This document shows positions 7,456 to 15,944 of a stretch of 64,000 nt of DNA, piece after piece. The translations under genes and the position numbers were made by a program. The notes below the pieces were generated by a model. The model was not told the origin of the DNA, ran no database searches, and was given only the letters and a program-made list of their open reading frames with translations. Origin of the DNA: Streptomyces sp. NBC_00442 (GTDB taxonomy: Bacteria > Actinomycetota > Actinomycetes > Streptomycetales > Streptomycetaceae); contig NZ_CP107918.1 in the NCBI RefSeq assembly GCF_036014195.1, positions 1,054,001-1,118,000 on the forward strand, read 5' to 3'. The first letter of the stretch is position 1. Each line of letters opens with the position of its first letter.

Positions 7456-8991
7456 TCAGTGGGTGCTCTCCGTCGGGCGGAGGCCGGCCGGGATCTTCGC
7501 CCAGGCGAGCACCGCCGCGGCCAGCGGCAGCGCCGCCGCCAGGAGGAACGTGGGGGTCATGCCCAGGGTGAACGCCGTCGAGGCCTTCTCCAGGAGCAGC
7601 GCGCCGCCCGGCCCGCCGATGGAGGAGGCCACGTGTGCCGCCTCACCGACCGAGTCGCGTACGGACGCGGTCGTGGGCCCGTCCAGAGCGAGATCCGGCA
7701 GGTGGCCGCGGTACAGCGCCGCCGCGACGCTGCCGAGGATGGCGACGCCCATCGCCGCGCCCAACTCGTAGCAGGTCTCCTCGACGGCTGCCGCGCCGCT
7801 GACGTGTTCCTTGGGCGCGGAGGCCATCAGGGTCACGGAGGCGGCGGTGGTGGCGATGCCGACACCGCAGCCGAGCACGCCGAGCGCCACGGCGACTCCG
7901 GGGTAGGCCAGCGGACCCGACTGCTGGAACAGCCAGGGCAGCGCGAGCCCCGCGGTCATTAGGAGCAGCCCGCCTCCGATGACGTGCCGGATCGGCAGGC
8001 GGTGCATGAGGACCGGGGTCACCAGGGACGTGACGACCAGGCCGAGCGGCGCCGGAAGCAGACGGACACCGGCCTCCAGGGGGCTGTAGCCCTGGCCGTA
8101 CTGGAACCACTGGGTGACCAGGAACAGCGCGGAGCCGAGCGCGATCATTCCGAGGAAGATCGAGGCCGCGGCGATGCTGAAGGACCGGTTGGTGAAAAGC
8201 CGGACGTGGAAGAGCGGCTGGGCCAGGCGCAGCTGACGCCGTACGAAGACCGTGAGCGCGACCGCGGCCACCACCAGCAGCACCCAGGCCACCGGGTCGG
8301 CGGGGCCGCCCTTGCCCAGCTGCTTGATTCCGCCGGCCAGGGCGAGCATGCCGACCACGGACTGCCCCACGCCCCACCAGTCCCAGCGGCCCTCGCGGGG
8401 CTGTCGGGACTCGGGCAGGATCCAGGCGCCGAAGGCGATGATCACCAGGGCGACCGGCACGTTGAGCAGGAACGCGGACTGCCAGCCGTTCTGCTCGACG
8501 AGCAGCCCGCCGACGACGGGCCCGAGCGCCATGCCGCCGCCGAACACGGCCGCCCACACCGCGTACGCGAGGGCGCGCTCGCGGGCGTCGGTGAAGACGT
8601 CGCGCAGGATCGACAGGGTCGACGGCATGATGGCCGCGCCGCCGACGCCGAGCAGCGCGCGGGCGGCGATGACCTGCCAGGCCGCGGTGGCGAAGACCGC
8701 CATCAGGGAGGCGAGCGCGAAGATCGCGAAGCCGGCGAGCAGCAGGCGCTTGCGTCCCCAGCGGTCGCCGAGCGCGCCGGCCGTCACCAGCAGTCCGGAG
8801 AGCGCGAGCGCGTACACATCGATGATCCACAGCTGCTGTACGGAGCTGGGCTGAAGATCGCTCACCAGCGAGGGGAAGGCCACGTTGAGGATCGTGGTGT
8901 CCATCGCGATCAGCAGCAGGCTGCCGGACAGGATCGCGAGGACGAGCCAGCGCCGGGGATCGAGGGGCGGCGTGCCGAGGGGCGACGTCAT
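7456..8991 (-). CDS. MFS exporter, DHA2 (14-helix) drug/H+ antiporter family
   Basis: 511 aa from ATG 8991 (MTSPLGTPPLDPRRW), with a GGAG site 6-7 bp upstream. An alternative ATG at 9018 falls inside a palindromic operator and is less likely. It is a plasma-membrane proton-driven exporter of the QacA/SmvA/LfrA type. Helix 1 contains LIAMDTTILNVAFPSL, a pattern characteristic of DHA2. Motif A is GALGDRWGRKR and motif C lies around GPVVGGLLVEQNGW. About 14 hydrophobic segments are visible. No TetR/MarR gene is adjacent, so the regulator would act in trans. The substrate is unknown. Confidence 0.88.
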   Translation of the reverse strand: MTSPLGTPPLDPRRWLVLAILSGSLLLIAMDTTILNVAFPSLVSDLQPSSVQQLWIIDVYALALSGLLVTAGALGDRWGRKRLLLAGFAIFALASLMAVFATAAWQVIAARALLGVGGAAIMPSTLSILRDVFTDARERALAYAVWAAVFGGGMALGPVVGGLLVEQNGWQSAFLLNVPVALVIIAFGAWILPESRQPREGRWDWWGVGQSVVGMLALAGGIKQLGKGGPADPVAWVLLVVAAVALTVFVRRQLRLAQPLFHVRLFTNRSFSIAAASIFLGMIALGSALFLVTQWFQYGQGYSPLEAGVRLLPAPLGLVVTSLVTPVLMHRLPIRHVIGGGLLLMTAGLALPWLFQQSGPLAYPGVAVALGVLGCGVGIATTAASVTLMASAPKEHVSGAAAVEETCYELGAAMGVAILGSVAAALYRGHLPDLALDGPTTASVRDSVGEAAHVASSIGGPGGALLLEKASTAFTLGMTPTFLLAAALPLAAAVLAWAKIPAGLRPTESTH

Positions 8992-9010
8992 GGAACACTC
9001 CAGTATCGAA

Positions 9011-9028
9011 TGAGACATCAGTGTCTCA
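9011..9028. promoter_or_regulatory. Perfect 18-bp palindromic operator TGAGACA-TCAG-TGTCTCA
   Basis: Seven-base perfect inverted halves flank a 4-bp spacer, 20 bp upstream of the exporter ATG on the minus strand. Size, symmetry and location fit a TetR-type repressor site for a drug exporter. No matching regulator gene lies within the window. Confidence 0.55.
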
Positions 9029-9092
9029 CGAGAGGCGGGGGTGTGCACCTCGGTGCGTTCGCAAGGGGCGGCTTCCCGTCCAGGGAACGACA

Positions 9093-9129
9093 GAACGGCC
9101 CCCCTCGCTCGTCGCGAGGGGGGCCGTTC
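9093..9129 (-). terminator. Terminator after glycerate kinase
   Basis: A perfect 16-bp stem pairs 9093-9108 with 9114-9129 around a TCGTC loop. It begins 14 bp after the glycerate kinase stop on the minus strand. No U-tract follows, which is common for Streptomyces terminators. Confidence 0.8.
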
Positions 9130-9142
9130 GGGTTGCCGGGAT

Positions 9143-10297
9143 CTAGCGCAGGAAGTCGCCCGCGATGTTCTGGGCGACCCGTTCGAGCAGCGGGCCGGCG
9201 TTGGCCATGCAGCGGGCCGGGTCGGGCTCCAGGTCGGTGAGCGCGTAGGCGCGGCGGATGCCCGCCTCGCCGAGCTGGCCGGGCTGGAGCAGCAGGCGGC
9301 CGCAGACCGCGACGACCTCGATGCCCGCCGCGCGCGCGGCTGCCGCGACGCCCGCCGGGGCCTTGCCGTGCAGGGTCTGCTCGTCGAGCGAGCCCTCGCC
9401 CGTGATGACCAGGGTGGCCCCGGCGAGCGCGGGTGCGAAGCCGAGCACGTCGAGCATGACCTCGATGCCGGGACGGAACGTGGCGTCCAGGGCGACCAGC
9501 GCGCCGTAGCCGATGCCGCCGGCCGCGCCGGCGCCCGGGGCGAGCGCGGCCTCCGCGGCCTTCGCGCCGAGCACCCCTTCGAGGACCTTGGCGTAGTGGG
9601 CCAGCGCCGCGTCCAGGCTCGCCACGTCATCGGGCGATGCGCCCTTCTGCGGACCGTAGACCGCGGGTGCGCCCTTGGGGCCGGTCAGCGGGTTGTCGAC
9701 GTCGCTGGCAAGGACGAGTTCCACGTCCTTGAAGCGGGCGTCGAGACCGGAGAGGTCGGCCGTCGCGAGGTCGGCGAGCGCGCCGCCGCCGGGGCCGACG
9801 GGCTCGCCCGCGGCGTCCAGGAAGCGGGCGCCCAGCGCGGCCAGCATGCCGGCCCCGCCGTCGGTCGTCGCGCTGCCGCCCACGCCGAACACGATGGTCC
9901 GTGCGCCCGCGTCGAGCGCGGCGAGCAGCAGCTCCCCCGACCCGTACGTGCTGGCGGTGGTCGCCGCGAAGACACCGTCGGGAAGGTGCTGGAGCCCGGA
10001 GGCCTCCGCCATCTCGACCACGGCCACGCCGTCGCGCACCGCGTACGCGGCGGTCACCGGGGTGCCGAGCGGTCCGGTGACCAGCGCCTCGCGGCGCTCG
10101 AATCCGGCCGCCACCGCGGCCGCCACCGTGCCGTCGCCGCCGTCCGCGACCGGCAGGGTGTCCACCCGCAGATCCGGGACGACCCGCCGCAGCCCGGCCG
10201 TCACCCGCTCGGCGACCTCTACGGCCGTGAGCGAGCCCTTGAACTTGTCCGCCGCTACGAGTACGCGGGCGGTCTCCAAAACTGCGCCGTCCGTCAC
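9143..10297 (-). CDS. glxK: Glycerate kinase (GarK/GlxK family)
   Basis: 384 aa from GTG 10297; an in-frame TTG nine codons... further in is possible, because the ribosome site is weak. It phosphorylates D-glycerate to 2- or 3-phosphoglycerate, linking glyoxylate or glycerate catabolism to glycolysis. Family motifs are AADKFKGSLTAVEVAERV at the N-terminus, LPVADGGDGTVAA, VEMAEASGL and GVGGSATTDGGAGMLAALGA, with ITGEGSLDEQTLHGKAP near the C-terminus. Monocistronic, with its own terminator. It could use glycerate derived from the glyoxylate released by the ethylmalonyl-CoA pathway, but no glyoxylate carboligase is nearby, so that link is only inference. Confidence 0.93.
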   Translation of the reverse strand: MTDGAVLETARVLVAADKFKGSLTAVEVAERVTAGLRRVVPDLRVDTLPVADGGDGTVAAAVAAGFERREALVTGPLGTPVTAAYAVRDGVAVVEMAEASGLQHLPDGVFAATTASTYGSGELLLAALDAGARTIVFGVGGSATTDGGAGMLAALGARFLDAAGEPVGPGGGALADLATADLSGLDARFKDVELVLASDVDNPLTGPKGAPAVYGPQKGASPDDVASLDAALAHYAKVLEGVLGAKAAEAALAPGAGAAGGIGYGALVALDATFRPGIEVMLDVLGFAPALAGATLVITGEGSLDEQTLHGKAPAGVAAAARAAGIEVVAVCGRLLLQPGQLGEAGIRRAYALTDLEPDPARCMANAGPLLERVAQNIAGDFLR

Positions 10298-10439
10298 CTT
10301 GCTATCCCTTGCTTTCGAACAGGCAGTCGCGCCGCTTCAGACCCTATCCGCCCGGCGCTCGCCTGCCCATAGCTGCCCGGACCCACGGGCGGCGCGCCAC
10401 CCCACAAAATGGGCACATTGCCTACCATAGTGGGGCGCC

Positions 10440-12155
10440 ATGAGCATGGATTCGATCGATCATTCCGGCTCCGGCACCCCGCCGGGCGATGCGCCCAGTG
10501 ACCTCGACCCCTCGCCCGACCGCACCGTGATCACCATCGGTGTGCTCGCCGTGGCGGCCGCGGTGGCCTGGGCGGCCCTCGGCAAGAGCTCCTTCGACAG
10601 CGCCTCGTCGACCGCGCTCGCCTGGGTCCTGAACAACTTCGCCTGGCTCTTCGTGGTCGCCGCCGACACCTTCCTGGTGCTGTGCGTGGTCCTCGCCATC
10701 AGCCGGTACGGGCGGATCAGGCTGGGCGCCGACGACTCCGAGCCCGAGTTCACCAATCTGGCGTGGATCGCGATGATGTTCAGCGCCGGCATGGGCATCG
10801 GCCTGATGTTCTACGGGGTCGGCGAACCCCTCACCCATTTCCTCAGCCCTCCGCCGGCGACCGGTGCGCTGCCCGGCACGGGCGACGCCGCCCGCACCGC
10901 TCTGGAGTACTCCTTCTTCCACTGGACGCTCACCCCCTGGGCGATCTACGGCATCGCGGGCCTCGCGCTCGCGTACGCGGGCTTTCGCAAGCAGCGCGGC
11001 AACCGGCTCTCCTCCGCCTTCGTCCCCCTCATCGGCGCGCGGCGGGCCGAAGGACCGGCCGGCAAGTGCATCGATCTGCTGGCCGTCTTCGCGACCGTCT
11101 TCGGCACCGCGACCAGCCTGGGGCTCGGGGCGCTCCAGGTCGCCGAGGGACTCGACATCACTTCGGGCATCGGCAACTCACGGACGACCCAGCTCGTCAT
11201 CATCGCCTCGCTGTCGGCGGCCTTCGTGCTCTCCGCCTTCTCGGGCCTCCACAAGGGCGTGAAGTGGCTGTCCACCATCAACATCGTGCTCGCGGCGGTG
11301 CTGATGCTGTTCGTCTTCCTGCTGGGTCCCACCGTCTACGTCCTGGACACGATCCCGGCTTCGATCGGCGGCTATCTCCACGATCTGCTCCCCATGGCGA
11401 GCCGCACGGGCGCGTTCACCGACCGCGCGTGGCTGGGTGCCTGGACGATCTTCTACTGGGCGTGGTGGCTGTCCTGGGCGCCGTTCGTCGGCACCTTCAT
11501 CGCTCGTATCTCGCGGGGCCGCACGATCCGCGAGTTCCTCGTCGGGGTGCTGCTGGTGCCGAGCGGCGCGACCGTGATCTGGTTCTGCGTCATGGGCGGC
11601 ACCGCGATCCGTCTCGAATCCACGGGCGCGGCCGACCTCGCCGGCACGGTGAAGGACGGCGCCGAGGCCTCGCTCTTCGCGATGCTGGACGCGCTGCCGA
11701 TCGGCACCGTCACCTCGTACATCGCGATGGTCCTGGTCATGACGTACTTCATCACCAGCGCGGACTCGGCCTCCCTCGTGATGGGCTCGCTCACCAGCCG
11801 GGGCTCGCTGCACCCCCCGACATGGCTCGTGGTGATGTGGGGCGTTCTGATGGCGGCGGTCGCCGCGGTCCTGCTCGTCGCGGGCGGCCTCCAGTCCCTC
11901 CAGACGGCGACGATCCTGGTGGCGCTCCCCTTCGTCCTCGTGATGCTGGGTCTGTGCTGGTCGCTGGTGAAGGAGCTGCGCGAGGACCCCGGCGCGGGAC
12001 CCTCGCGCCACGGAGCGCTGCACGGACTGCGCGACGCGGTACGGGCGATGGTGGGGGACGCGATCACCGAACAGAACCCCGCCCTGCACCACAGGCTGCG
12101 CCGGGCCGCCAAGTCCCGTACGGGCGACGATGGTTCGGGCCCGCCCCAGCTCTGA
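10440..12155 (+). CDS. BCCT family betaine/choline/carnitine transporter
   Basis: 571 aa, 12 predicted membrane helices, full length for the family. It imports a quaternary ammonium osmolyte, probably sodium-coupled. BCCT signatures: MFSAGMGIGLMFYGVGEP in helix 3 and FYWAWWLSWAPFVGTFIARI in helix 8; the latter holds the Trp cluster of the substrate site. The Asp-rich N-terminus and Arg-rich C-terminal tail (RLRRAAKSRTGDDG) are cytoplasmic. The C-terminal tail is short compared with osmosensing BetP. TACCAT at 10423-10428 lies close to the start and may be a -10 box. The gene ends 2 bp from the convergent peptidase stop. Substrate not determinable. Confidence 0.9.
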   Translation: MSMDSIDHSGSGTPPGDAPSDLDPSPDRTVITIGVLAVAAAVAWAALGKSSFDSASSTALAWVLNNFAWLFVVAADTFLVLCVVLAISRYGRIRLGADDSEPEFTNLAWIAMMFSAGMGIGLMFYGVGEPLTHFLSPPPATGALPGTGDAARTALEYSFFHWTLTPWAIYGIAGLALAYAGFRKQRGNRLSSAFVPLIGARRAEGPAGKCIDLLAVFATVFGTATSLGLGALQVAEGLDITSGIGNSRTTQLVIIASLSAAFVLSAFSGLHKGVKWLSTINIVLAAVLMLFVFLLGPTVYVLDTIPASIGGYLHDLLPMASRTGAFTDRAWLGAWTIFYWAWWLSWAPFVGTFIARISRGRTIREFLVGVLLVPSGATVIWFCVMGGTAIRLESTGAADLAGTVKDGAEASLFAMLDALPIGTVTSYIAMVLVMTYFITSADSASLVMGSLTSRGSLHPPTWLVVMWGVLMAAVAAVLLVAGGLQSLQTATILVALPFVLVMLGLCWSLVKELREDPGAGPSRHGALHGLRDAVRAMVGDAITEQNPALHHRLRRAAKSRTGDDGSGPPQL

Positions 12156-12157
12156 CG

Positions 12158-14257
12158 TCACGAGCGGGGGCGCGCCGGCCCCGACGACACGGGCGGGGCA
12201 TCGGGCCGGATCCCCGGCCCGGCGCCCGCTCCCGCTCCCAAGGAGCTTTTCAGGAAGTCCAGTTCCAGCGTGAGCAGGGTGTCCGCGACGCCTTCCCCGG
12301 TCACCATGTGCCCCACCCCCGGCAACAGCAGCACCCGGTGGGGCCGGCCTGCCGCGACCAATGCCGCCGAGAGACGCAGTGTGTGTGCGGGGGCCACATT
12401 CTCGTCGGCGAGTCCGTGGACGAGCATCAGAGGACGGGTCAGATTCCCGGCGACCGGCAGCAAGGAGCTGCGCTCGTAGTCGAGCGGCTCCAGATCCGGG
12501 TGGCCGAGGTAGCGCTCCTCCCAGTACGTGTCGTACAGGCGCCGGTCGGTCGGCGGCGCCCCCGCGACGGCCGCGTGGAACACGTCGGGACGGTGCAGCA
12601 CGGCCCCGGCGGCGAGGTAGCCGCTGAACGACCAGCCGCGGATGCCCACGCGGCCCAGGTCCAGGGCGTCGCAGTGTTCGGCGGCGGCGTGCAGCCCGTC
12701 GATCTGGTCGTCGAGCACCGGGCCGAGCCGGTCACCCACGACGGCCCGCTGCCACCGCACCCCTCGCCCGGGGGTGCCGCGCCCGTCCGTGGCCAGCACC
12801 GCGAAGCCGTGCTCGGCGTACCACTGGCAGACCGCCGTGTGCCACCCGTTCGCCTTCGTCACGATCTGCATGCCGGGTCCGGCGTACGGGCTGAGCAGCA
12901 CCGGGAGCCGGGGCATGCCCGGCTCGTACCAGGACGGCAGATGAAGTCGGCCGCGCAACTTCCGCTCCCCCAGCGGCAGATGGGCCGGCCGCGGGGTGAC
13001 CAGGGGCTGCTGCGCCAGGACCGCGATCCTGCCTTGCGGCTCGCCGTCCCGCAGCACCGTCACCGTGTGCCCGTCCAGGGTTCTGCTGTCCACCACCAGG
13101 GTGTCGCCCCCGGCCGTGGCCGTATGCACCCCCGGGGTGTGCGTCAGCCGCTCGAAGCCGCGCCCGGCCTCGTACGCCCAGACGTGTTCCTCCGTCGGCT
13201 CCTCGCTCGCGGTGAACAGCACCCGTTCCCCCACCGAGCCGAGCACCGCACGGACGTGGAGCCCGGCCGGAGCGAGCACATCGCCGAGGCGGATGGTGCG
13301 CTCGTCGCCGCGGACCTCGGGCAGCACCAGCATCCCCGCCGCGGTGTGCAGCGGAGCGCCCGGAGGGTACTCGATCCAGTCCTCGTCCCTCTGCCGGGCC
13401 AGTGGCTCGACAGCGCCGGTCGCGGGGTCGGCCCGCAGGACCCACATCGTCTTCTGATCCCGGGTCTGAAGGCCGATGACGGGCCCCGCGCTCTGCCAGT
13501 CGGCACTGACGACGTACTCGAACGCGAGCCCCCAGCTGCCGGTCGGCGCGTCCTTCGCGGGCGCCCGGTGCGGCAGTTGTACGGGTGTGTGGCCGCCGGC
13601 GACCGTCATCAGGTGCAGCGAGGTGACCGCGTTGACCGTGCCGGCCGCCGGGTACGGGACCGACCGGGGCACCCGGCCGGGATCCGAGGGATCGCTCAGC
13701 CACCGGCGCTCCACCCCGGAGGTGTCGACCCGGGCGACGAGCAGCGCGTCGCCGTCCGGAGACCACCAGTGGCCGCGCGTTCTGCCGATGGACTCGACAG
13801 CGGTGTGGTCGGGCAGCCCGTAGGTGATGTCCGCGGACTCGGGTACGGCGAGCGGCCGGTCACCCGTTCCGTCGGTACCCACCACGCGCAGGGCGCCTCG
13901 GGCGACGTAGGCGATGAGGGTGCCGTCCGGGGACGGGCGGGGGTCCCTCACCGGGCCGGCCGTGGGGATGCGGCGCGGCGGGCCGCCGCCGTCCGTACGC
14001 ACCGTCCACAGCGAGCCGTCGAGCAGGTGGGCCACGACCCGGACATCGCGGTCGGTCGCGTAGGCCGTCGTGGGCCCGGCCAGGATCCGCTCCTGACCGC
14101 CCTCGTACATCCACAGGTGGGCACGCGGATCGACGCCGGATTCCGAACGGAGGAACAGCACGCGGTCGCCGTCAGGGGAGACGGTGATGTCGCGGGGCAC
14201 TCCGAGCGTGAAGCGGCGGGTCCTGGCGAACTGACGGGGAAAGCCATCGATGTCCAT
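12158..14257 (-). CDS. S9 family serine peptidase (prolyl oligopeptidase / DPP IV-like)
   Basis: 699 aa from ATG 14257 (MDIDGFPRQF); a GTG at 14287 would add ten residues but begins directly after a terminator U-tract. The N-terminal 420 residues form a beta-propeller with repeated strands (VTVSPDGDRVLFLRS, RPSPDGTLIAYVARG, WSPDGDALLVAR). The C-terminal alpha/beta-hydrolase domain has Ser545 in GWSFSGY, Asp618 in HGLADENV and His650 in GVGHM, the order expected for S9. No signal peptide is visible, so it is probably cytoplasmic and processes peptides. Prolyl specificity is not proven by the sequence. Confidence 0.88.
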   Translation of the reverse strand: MDIDGFPRQFARTRRFTLGVPRDITVSPDGDRVLFLRSESGVDPRAHLWMYEGGQERILAGPTTAYATDRDVRVVAHLLDGSLWTVRTDGGGPPRRIPTAGPVRDPRPSPDGTLIAYVARGALRVVGTDGTGDRPLAVPESADITYGLPDHTAVESIGRTRGHWWSPDGDALLVARVDTSGVERRWLSDPSDPGRVPRSVPYPAAGTVNAVTSLHLMTVAGGHTPVQLPHRAPAKDAPTGSWGLAFEYVVSADWQSAGPVIGLQTRDQKTMWVLRADPATGAVEPLARQRDEDWIEYPPGAPLHTAAGMLVLPEVRGDERTIRLGDVLAPAGLHVRAVLGSVGERVLFTASEEPTEEHVWAYEAGRGFERLTHTPGVHTATAGGDTLVVDSRTLDGHTVTVLRDGEPQGRIAVLAQQPLVTPRPAHLPLGERKLRGRLHLPSWYEPGMPRLPVLLSPYAGPGMQIVTKANGWHTAVCQWYAEHGFAVLATDGRGTPGRGVRWQRAVVGDRLGPVLDDQIDGLHAAAEHCDALDLGRVGIRGWSFSGYLAAGAVLHRPDVFHAAVAGAPPTDRRLYDTYWEERYLGHPDLEPLDYERSSLLPVAGNLTRPLMLVHGLADENVAPAHTLRLSAALVAAGRPHRVLLLPGVGHMVTGEGVADTLLTLELDFLKSSLGAGAGAGPGIRPDAPPVSSGPARPRS

Positions 14258-14288
14258 GATCGTCCATCTGTGCGGGTGCGGTGACACG

Positions 14289-14319
14289 AAAAAGGCTCCA
14301 GGTCGATGACCTGGAGCCT
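14289..14319 (-). terminator. Rho-independent terminator in the S9 peptidase leader (possible attenuator)
   Basis: On the minus strand a perfect 12-bp stem (14308-14319 with 14293-14304, loop 14305-14307) is followed by five U residues (14293-14289). It sits only 32 bp upstream of the peptidase ATG with no full gene before it, so it terminates a short leader transcript rather than an upstream gene. Confidence 0.65.
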
Positions 14320-14346
14320 GAAGGGGGTGGGGGCGCGGTGGCCCCG

Positions 14347-14388
14347 TCAGTTGTCACGCGGCGACGATCTCAGCCGGACCGCAGGCAT
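14347..14388 (-). CDS. Possible 13-residue leader peptide upstream of the S9 peptidase
   Basis: ATG 14388 to TGA 14347 encodes MPAVRLRSSPRDN, ending 28 bp before the terminator stem. Three Arg and two Ser codons lie in the short frame. The arrangement of leader peptide, terminator and structural gene is that of transcription attenuation. No strong ribosome site is evident, and no alternative antiterminator stem was demonstrated. The frame may be chance. Confidence 0.25.
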   Translation of the reverse strand: MPAVRLRSSPRDN

Positions 14389-14507
14389 GTTAGCACCCAG
14401 GAGTCAGGAACGAACAAGTCCACGACCTCGTCCTGCGGCATCAACTCCGGGCGCCGGACAGGGCGTACGACGCGCCCGGCGTGCCGGTCCCGCCCCCACC
14501 GGCCCCC

Positions 14508-14513
14508 TAGGCT
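14508..14513 (+). promoter_or_regulatory. -10 element for a leaderless Nudix transcript
   Basis: TAGGCT ends 7 bp before the Nudix ATG and no ribosome site is present. This is the usual geometry of leaderless actinobacterial genes, with transcription starting at the A of ATG. Confidence 0.5.
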
Positions 14514-14520
14514 TCTCGAC

Positions 14521-15033
14521 ATGACGACCGACAACCTCACCGCCCCCGACAACGACTACGCCGCCTACATCGCCGGACTCCCGCGTGTCCTCGCCGGGGC
14601 CGCCACGCTGTTCCGGGACGCCGGGGGCAGGGTGCTGCTCGTCGAGCCCAACTACCGCGAGGGCTGGGGGCTGCCGGGCGGCACCATCGAGTCCGACACC
14701 GGAGAGACCCCGCGTCAGGGGGCTCGCCGCGAGACCCTCGAAGAGATCGGCCTCGACCTGGAGCCGGGCAGGCTCCTCGCGGTGGACTGGACGCCCGGCA
14801 CGGCCCGCCCGCCGATCGTCGGCTACGTCTACGACGGCGGAGTCCTCGACGAGACCCAACTGCGCGCGATCCGCCTCCAGGAGGAGGAGCTCATCTCCTG
14901 GCGCCTGGCCGCGCGCGACGAACTGTCCACCTACCTTCCCTCCCCGCTCTGCGGCCGGGTGCTCGCGGCGCTCGACGTCCTGGCGCAGGGGCACGGCACG
15001 GCGGAGCTGGAGAACGGGCAGCGGGTGGGCTGA
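14521..15033 (+). CDS. Nudix hydrolase
   Basis: 170 aa from ATG 14521; the frame is open upstream to 14281, but that part overlaps the divergent leader and has no start signal. A single Nudix fold hydrolyses a nucleoside-diphosphate-linked substrate. The Nudix box runs from GGTIESDTGE to RETLEEIGLDL, with the REx2EExG catalytic helix intact; the spacing between the box Gly and its first Glu is about two residues longer than the consensus. The strand before it (AATLFRDAGGRVLLVEPNYREGWGLPG) is typical. Substrate unknown; probably leaderless. Confidence 0.85.
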   Translation: MTTDNLTAPDNDYAAYIAGLPRVLAGAATLFRDAGGRVLLVEPNYREGWGLPGGTIESDTGETPRQGARRETLEEIGLDLEPGRLLAVDWTPGTARPPIVGYVYDGGVLDETQLRAIRLQEEELISWRLAARDELSTYLPSPLCGRVLAALDVLAQGHGTAELENGQRVG

Positions 15034-15127
15034 GCGATTCCGGTCCACTGTGCCGCACGGACCGGCGCGGGTCGTTCCGTCGCGCACATATGCGCCATCT
15101 CGACGATGCGAGGAACGCACTAAGCCG

Positions 15128-15439
15128 ATGACTGACCCTCACCACGTCGAGGACGACAGCGGCTGCCTTCGCCTGGTACTCGCCGTCCCGTCCTCCCTGC
15201 TTGCACTCATTGCCGCGTTCTTCTGCCGGACGGCGCTGACCATCCACCCCTATGGGGCCTGGGACCGCGACGCGTTCGCAGGCATCGCCGTTTCGTGCCT
15301 CCTCACCATCGGGTCTACCGGTGCGACGGTGATGCTGTGAGCGATGCCATCGGTGCGGCTGGTCGTGCGCGCATGGTGGTTGGCACCCGCCCTTGTCTTC
15401 GGGGTCGTCGCAGGGGTGCGATGGGTGATGAGCACGTGA
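15128..15439 (+). pseudogene. Small membrane protein gene interrupted by an in-frame TGA (DUF6234-like)
   Basis: ATG 15128 to TGA 15338-15340 encodes 70 aa with two hydrophobic helices (LVLAVPSSLLALIAAFFC and FAGIAVSCLLTIGSTGATVML). After the TGA the same frame stays open to 15439 and resumes with ATG 15344, encoding VRLVVRAWWLAPALVFGVVAGVRW in two runs that look like one further helix and a charged end. Without the stop the product would be about 104 aa with three helices. Either a nonsense mutation split the gene, or two short proteins are made by reinitiation. Resemblance to DUF6234 proteins is from memory only. Confidence 0.5.
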
Positions 15440-15639
15440 GCTCCTCACCGCGTCAACCCCAAGGGTGGAGGCCGGGGGCTGGTTGTCGGACCCGGGCCGT
15501 AGGGTCCATGCGTCTCGCAGGGACAACGCGTCAAAGACGCCGGTGAGTCGTCGTACCCCGCCCCGCCCGGTCGCTGTAGAGCGGCTGTATCCCGAGTTGG
15601 GGCCGCTCTGAGCGCGCGGCTCGTCGGGAGAGCCGGCGG

Positions 15640-15839
15640 TAAGACGGATCAGGGCGGCGGCGATGCCGACGAAGGCCGGGAAGTGCTCGGCCCTTCGTTC
15701 GTAGCGGCGGTGCAGGCGGCGGCACCCGGCCGGCCGAGCGACGGTGCGTTTCCACGGTCCAGCGATCGCGGCCCAGGCGCTGGGAGGACTCGATGCCCTT
15801 GCGCGCGACCCGCGGACGCGCTGCCCCGCTCCGCAGCAC
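15640..15839 (-). pseudogene. IS5-family transposase remnant, C-terminal end, frameshifted
   Basis: Read on the minus strand, RVARKGIESSQRLGR-DRWTVE matches the conserved tail of IS5-type transposases (consensus RKGxESSQRLGRHRWxxER). After an extra base in the TTT run at 15749-15751, the neighbouring frame continues with VERTVARPAGCRRLHRRYER and RAEHFPAFVGIAAALIR, the expected end of the protein. The DDE core upstream is absent. The flanks 15441-15639 and 15840-15944 contain no supportable gene; the latter is a G-rich low-complexity stretch. No inverted terminal repeats were found. Confidence 0.75.
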
Positions 15840-15944
15840 GCTCGGCCAGGGGGACGCGCCCGGCTGACGGGGCGGCCGGGCGGGGCATCGGGGACGGCGG
15901 CCGGGGCATCGGGGGCGGCGCGGGCGGGGTCCGAGAGGGGCGGC

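Noticed and set aside
10682..14284. A 1200-codon open frame on the plus strand across the BCCT and S9 genes
   Set aside because: It is the alternative-frame shadow of two real genes with clear motifs; composition is Arg/His/Gly-rich and no family motif appears.
14290..14400. A tRNA or known small RNA in the S9 leader
   Set aside because: No cloverleaf or conserved tRNA arms can be drawn; only a hairpin with a U-tract is supported.
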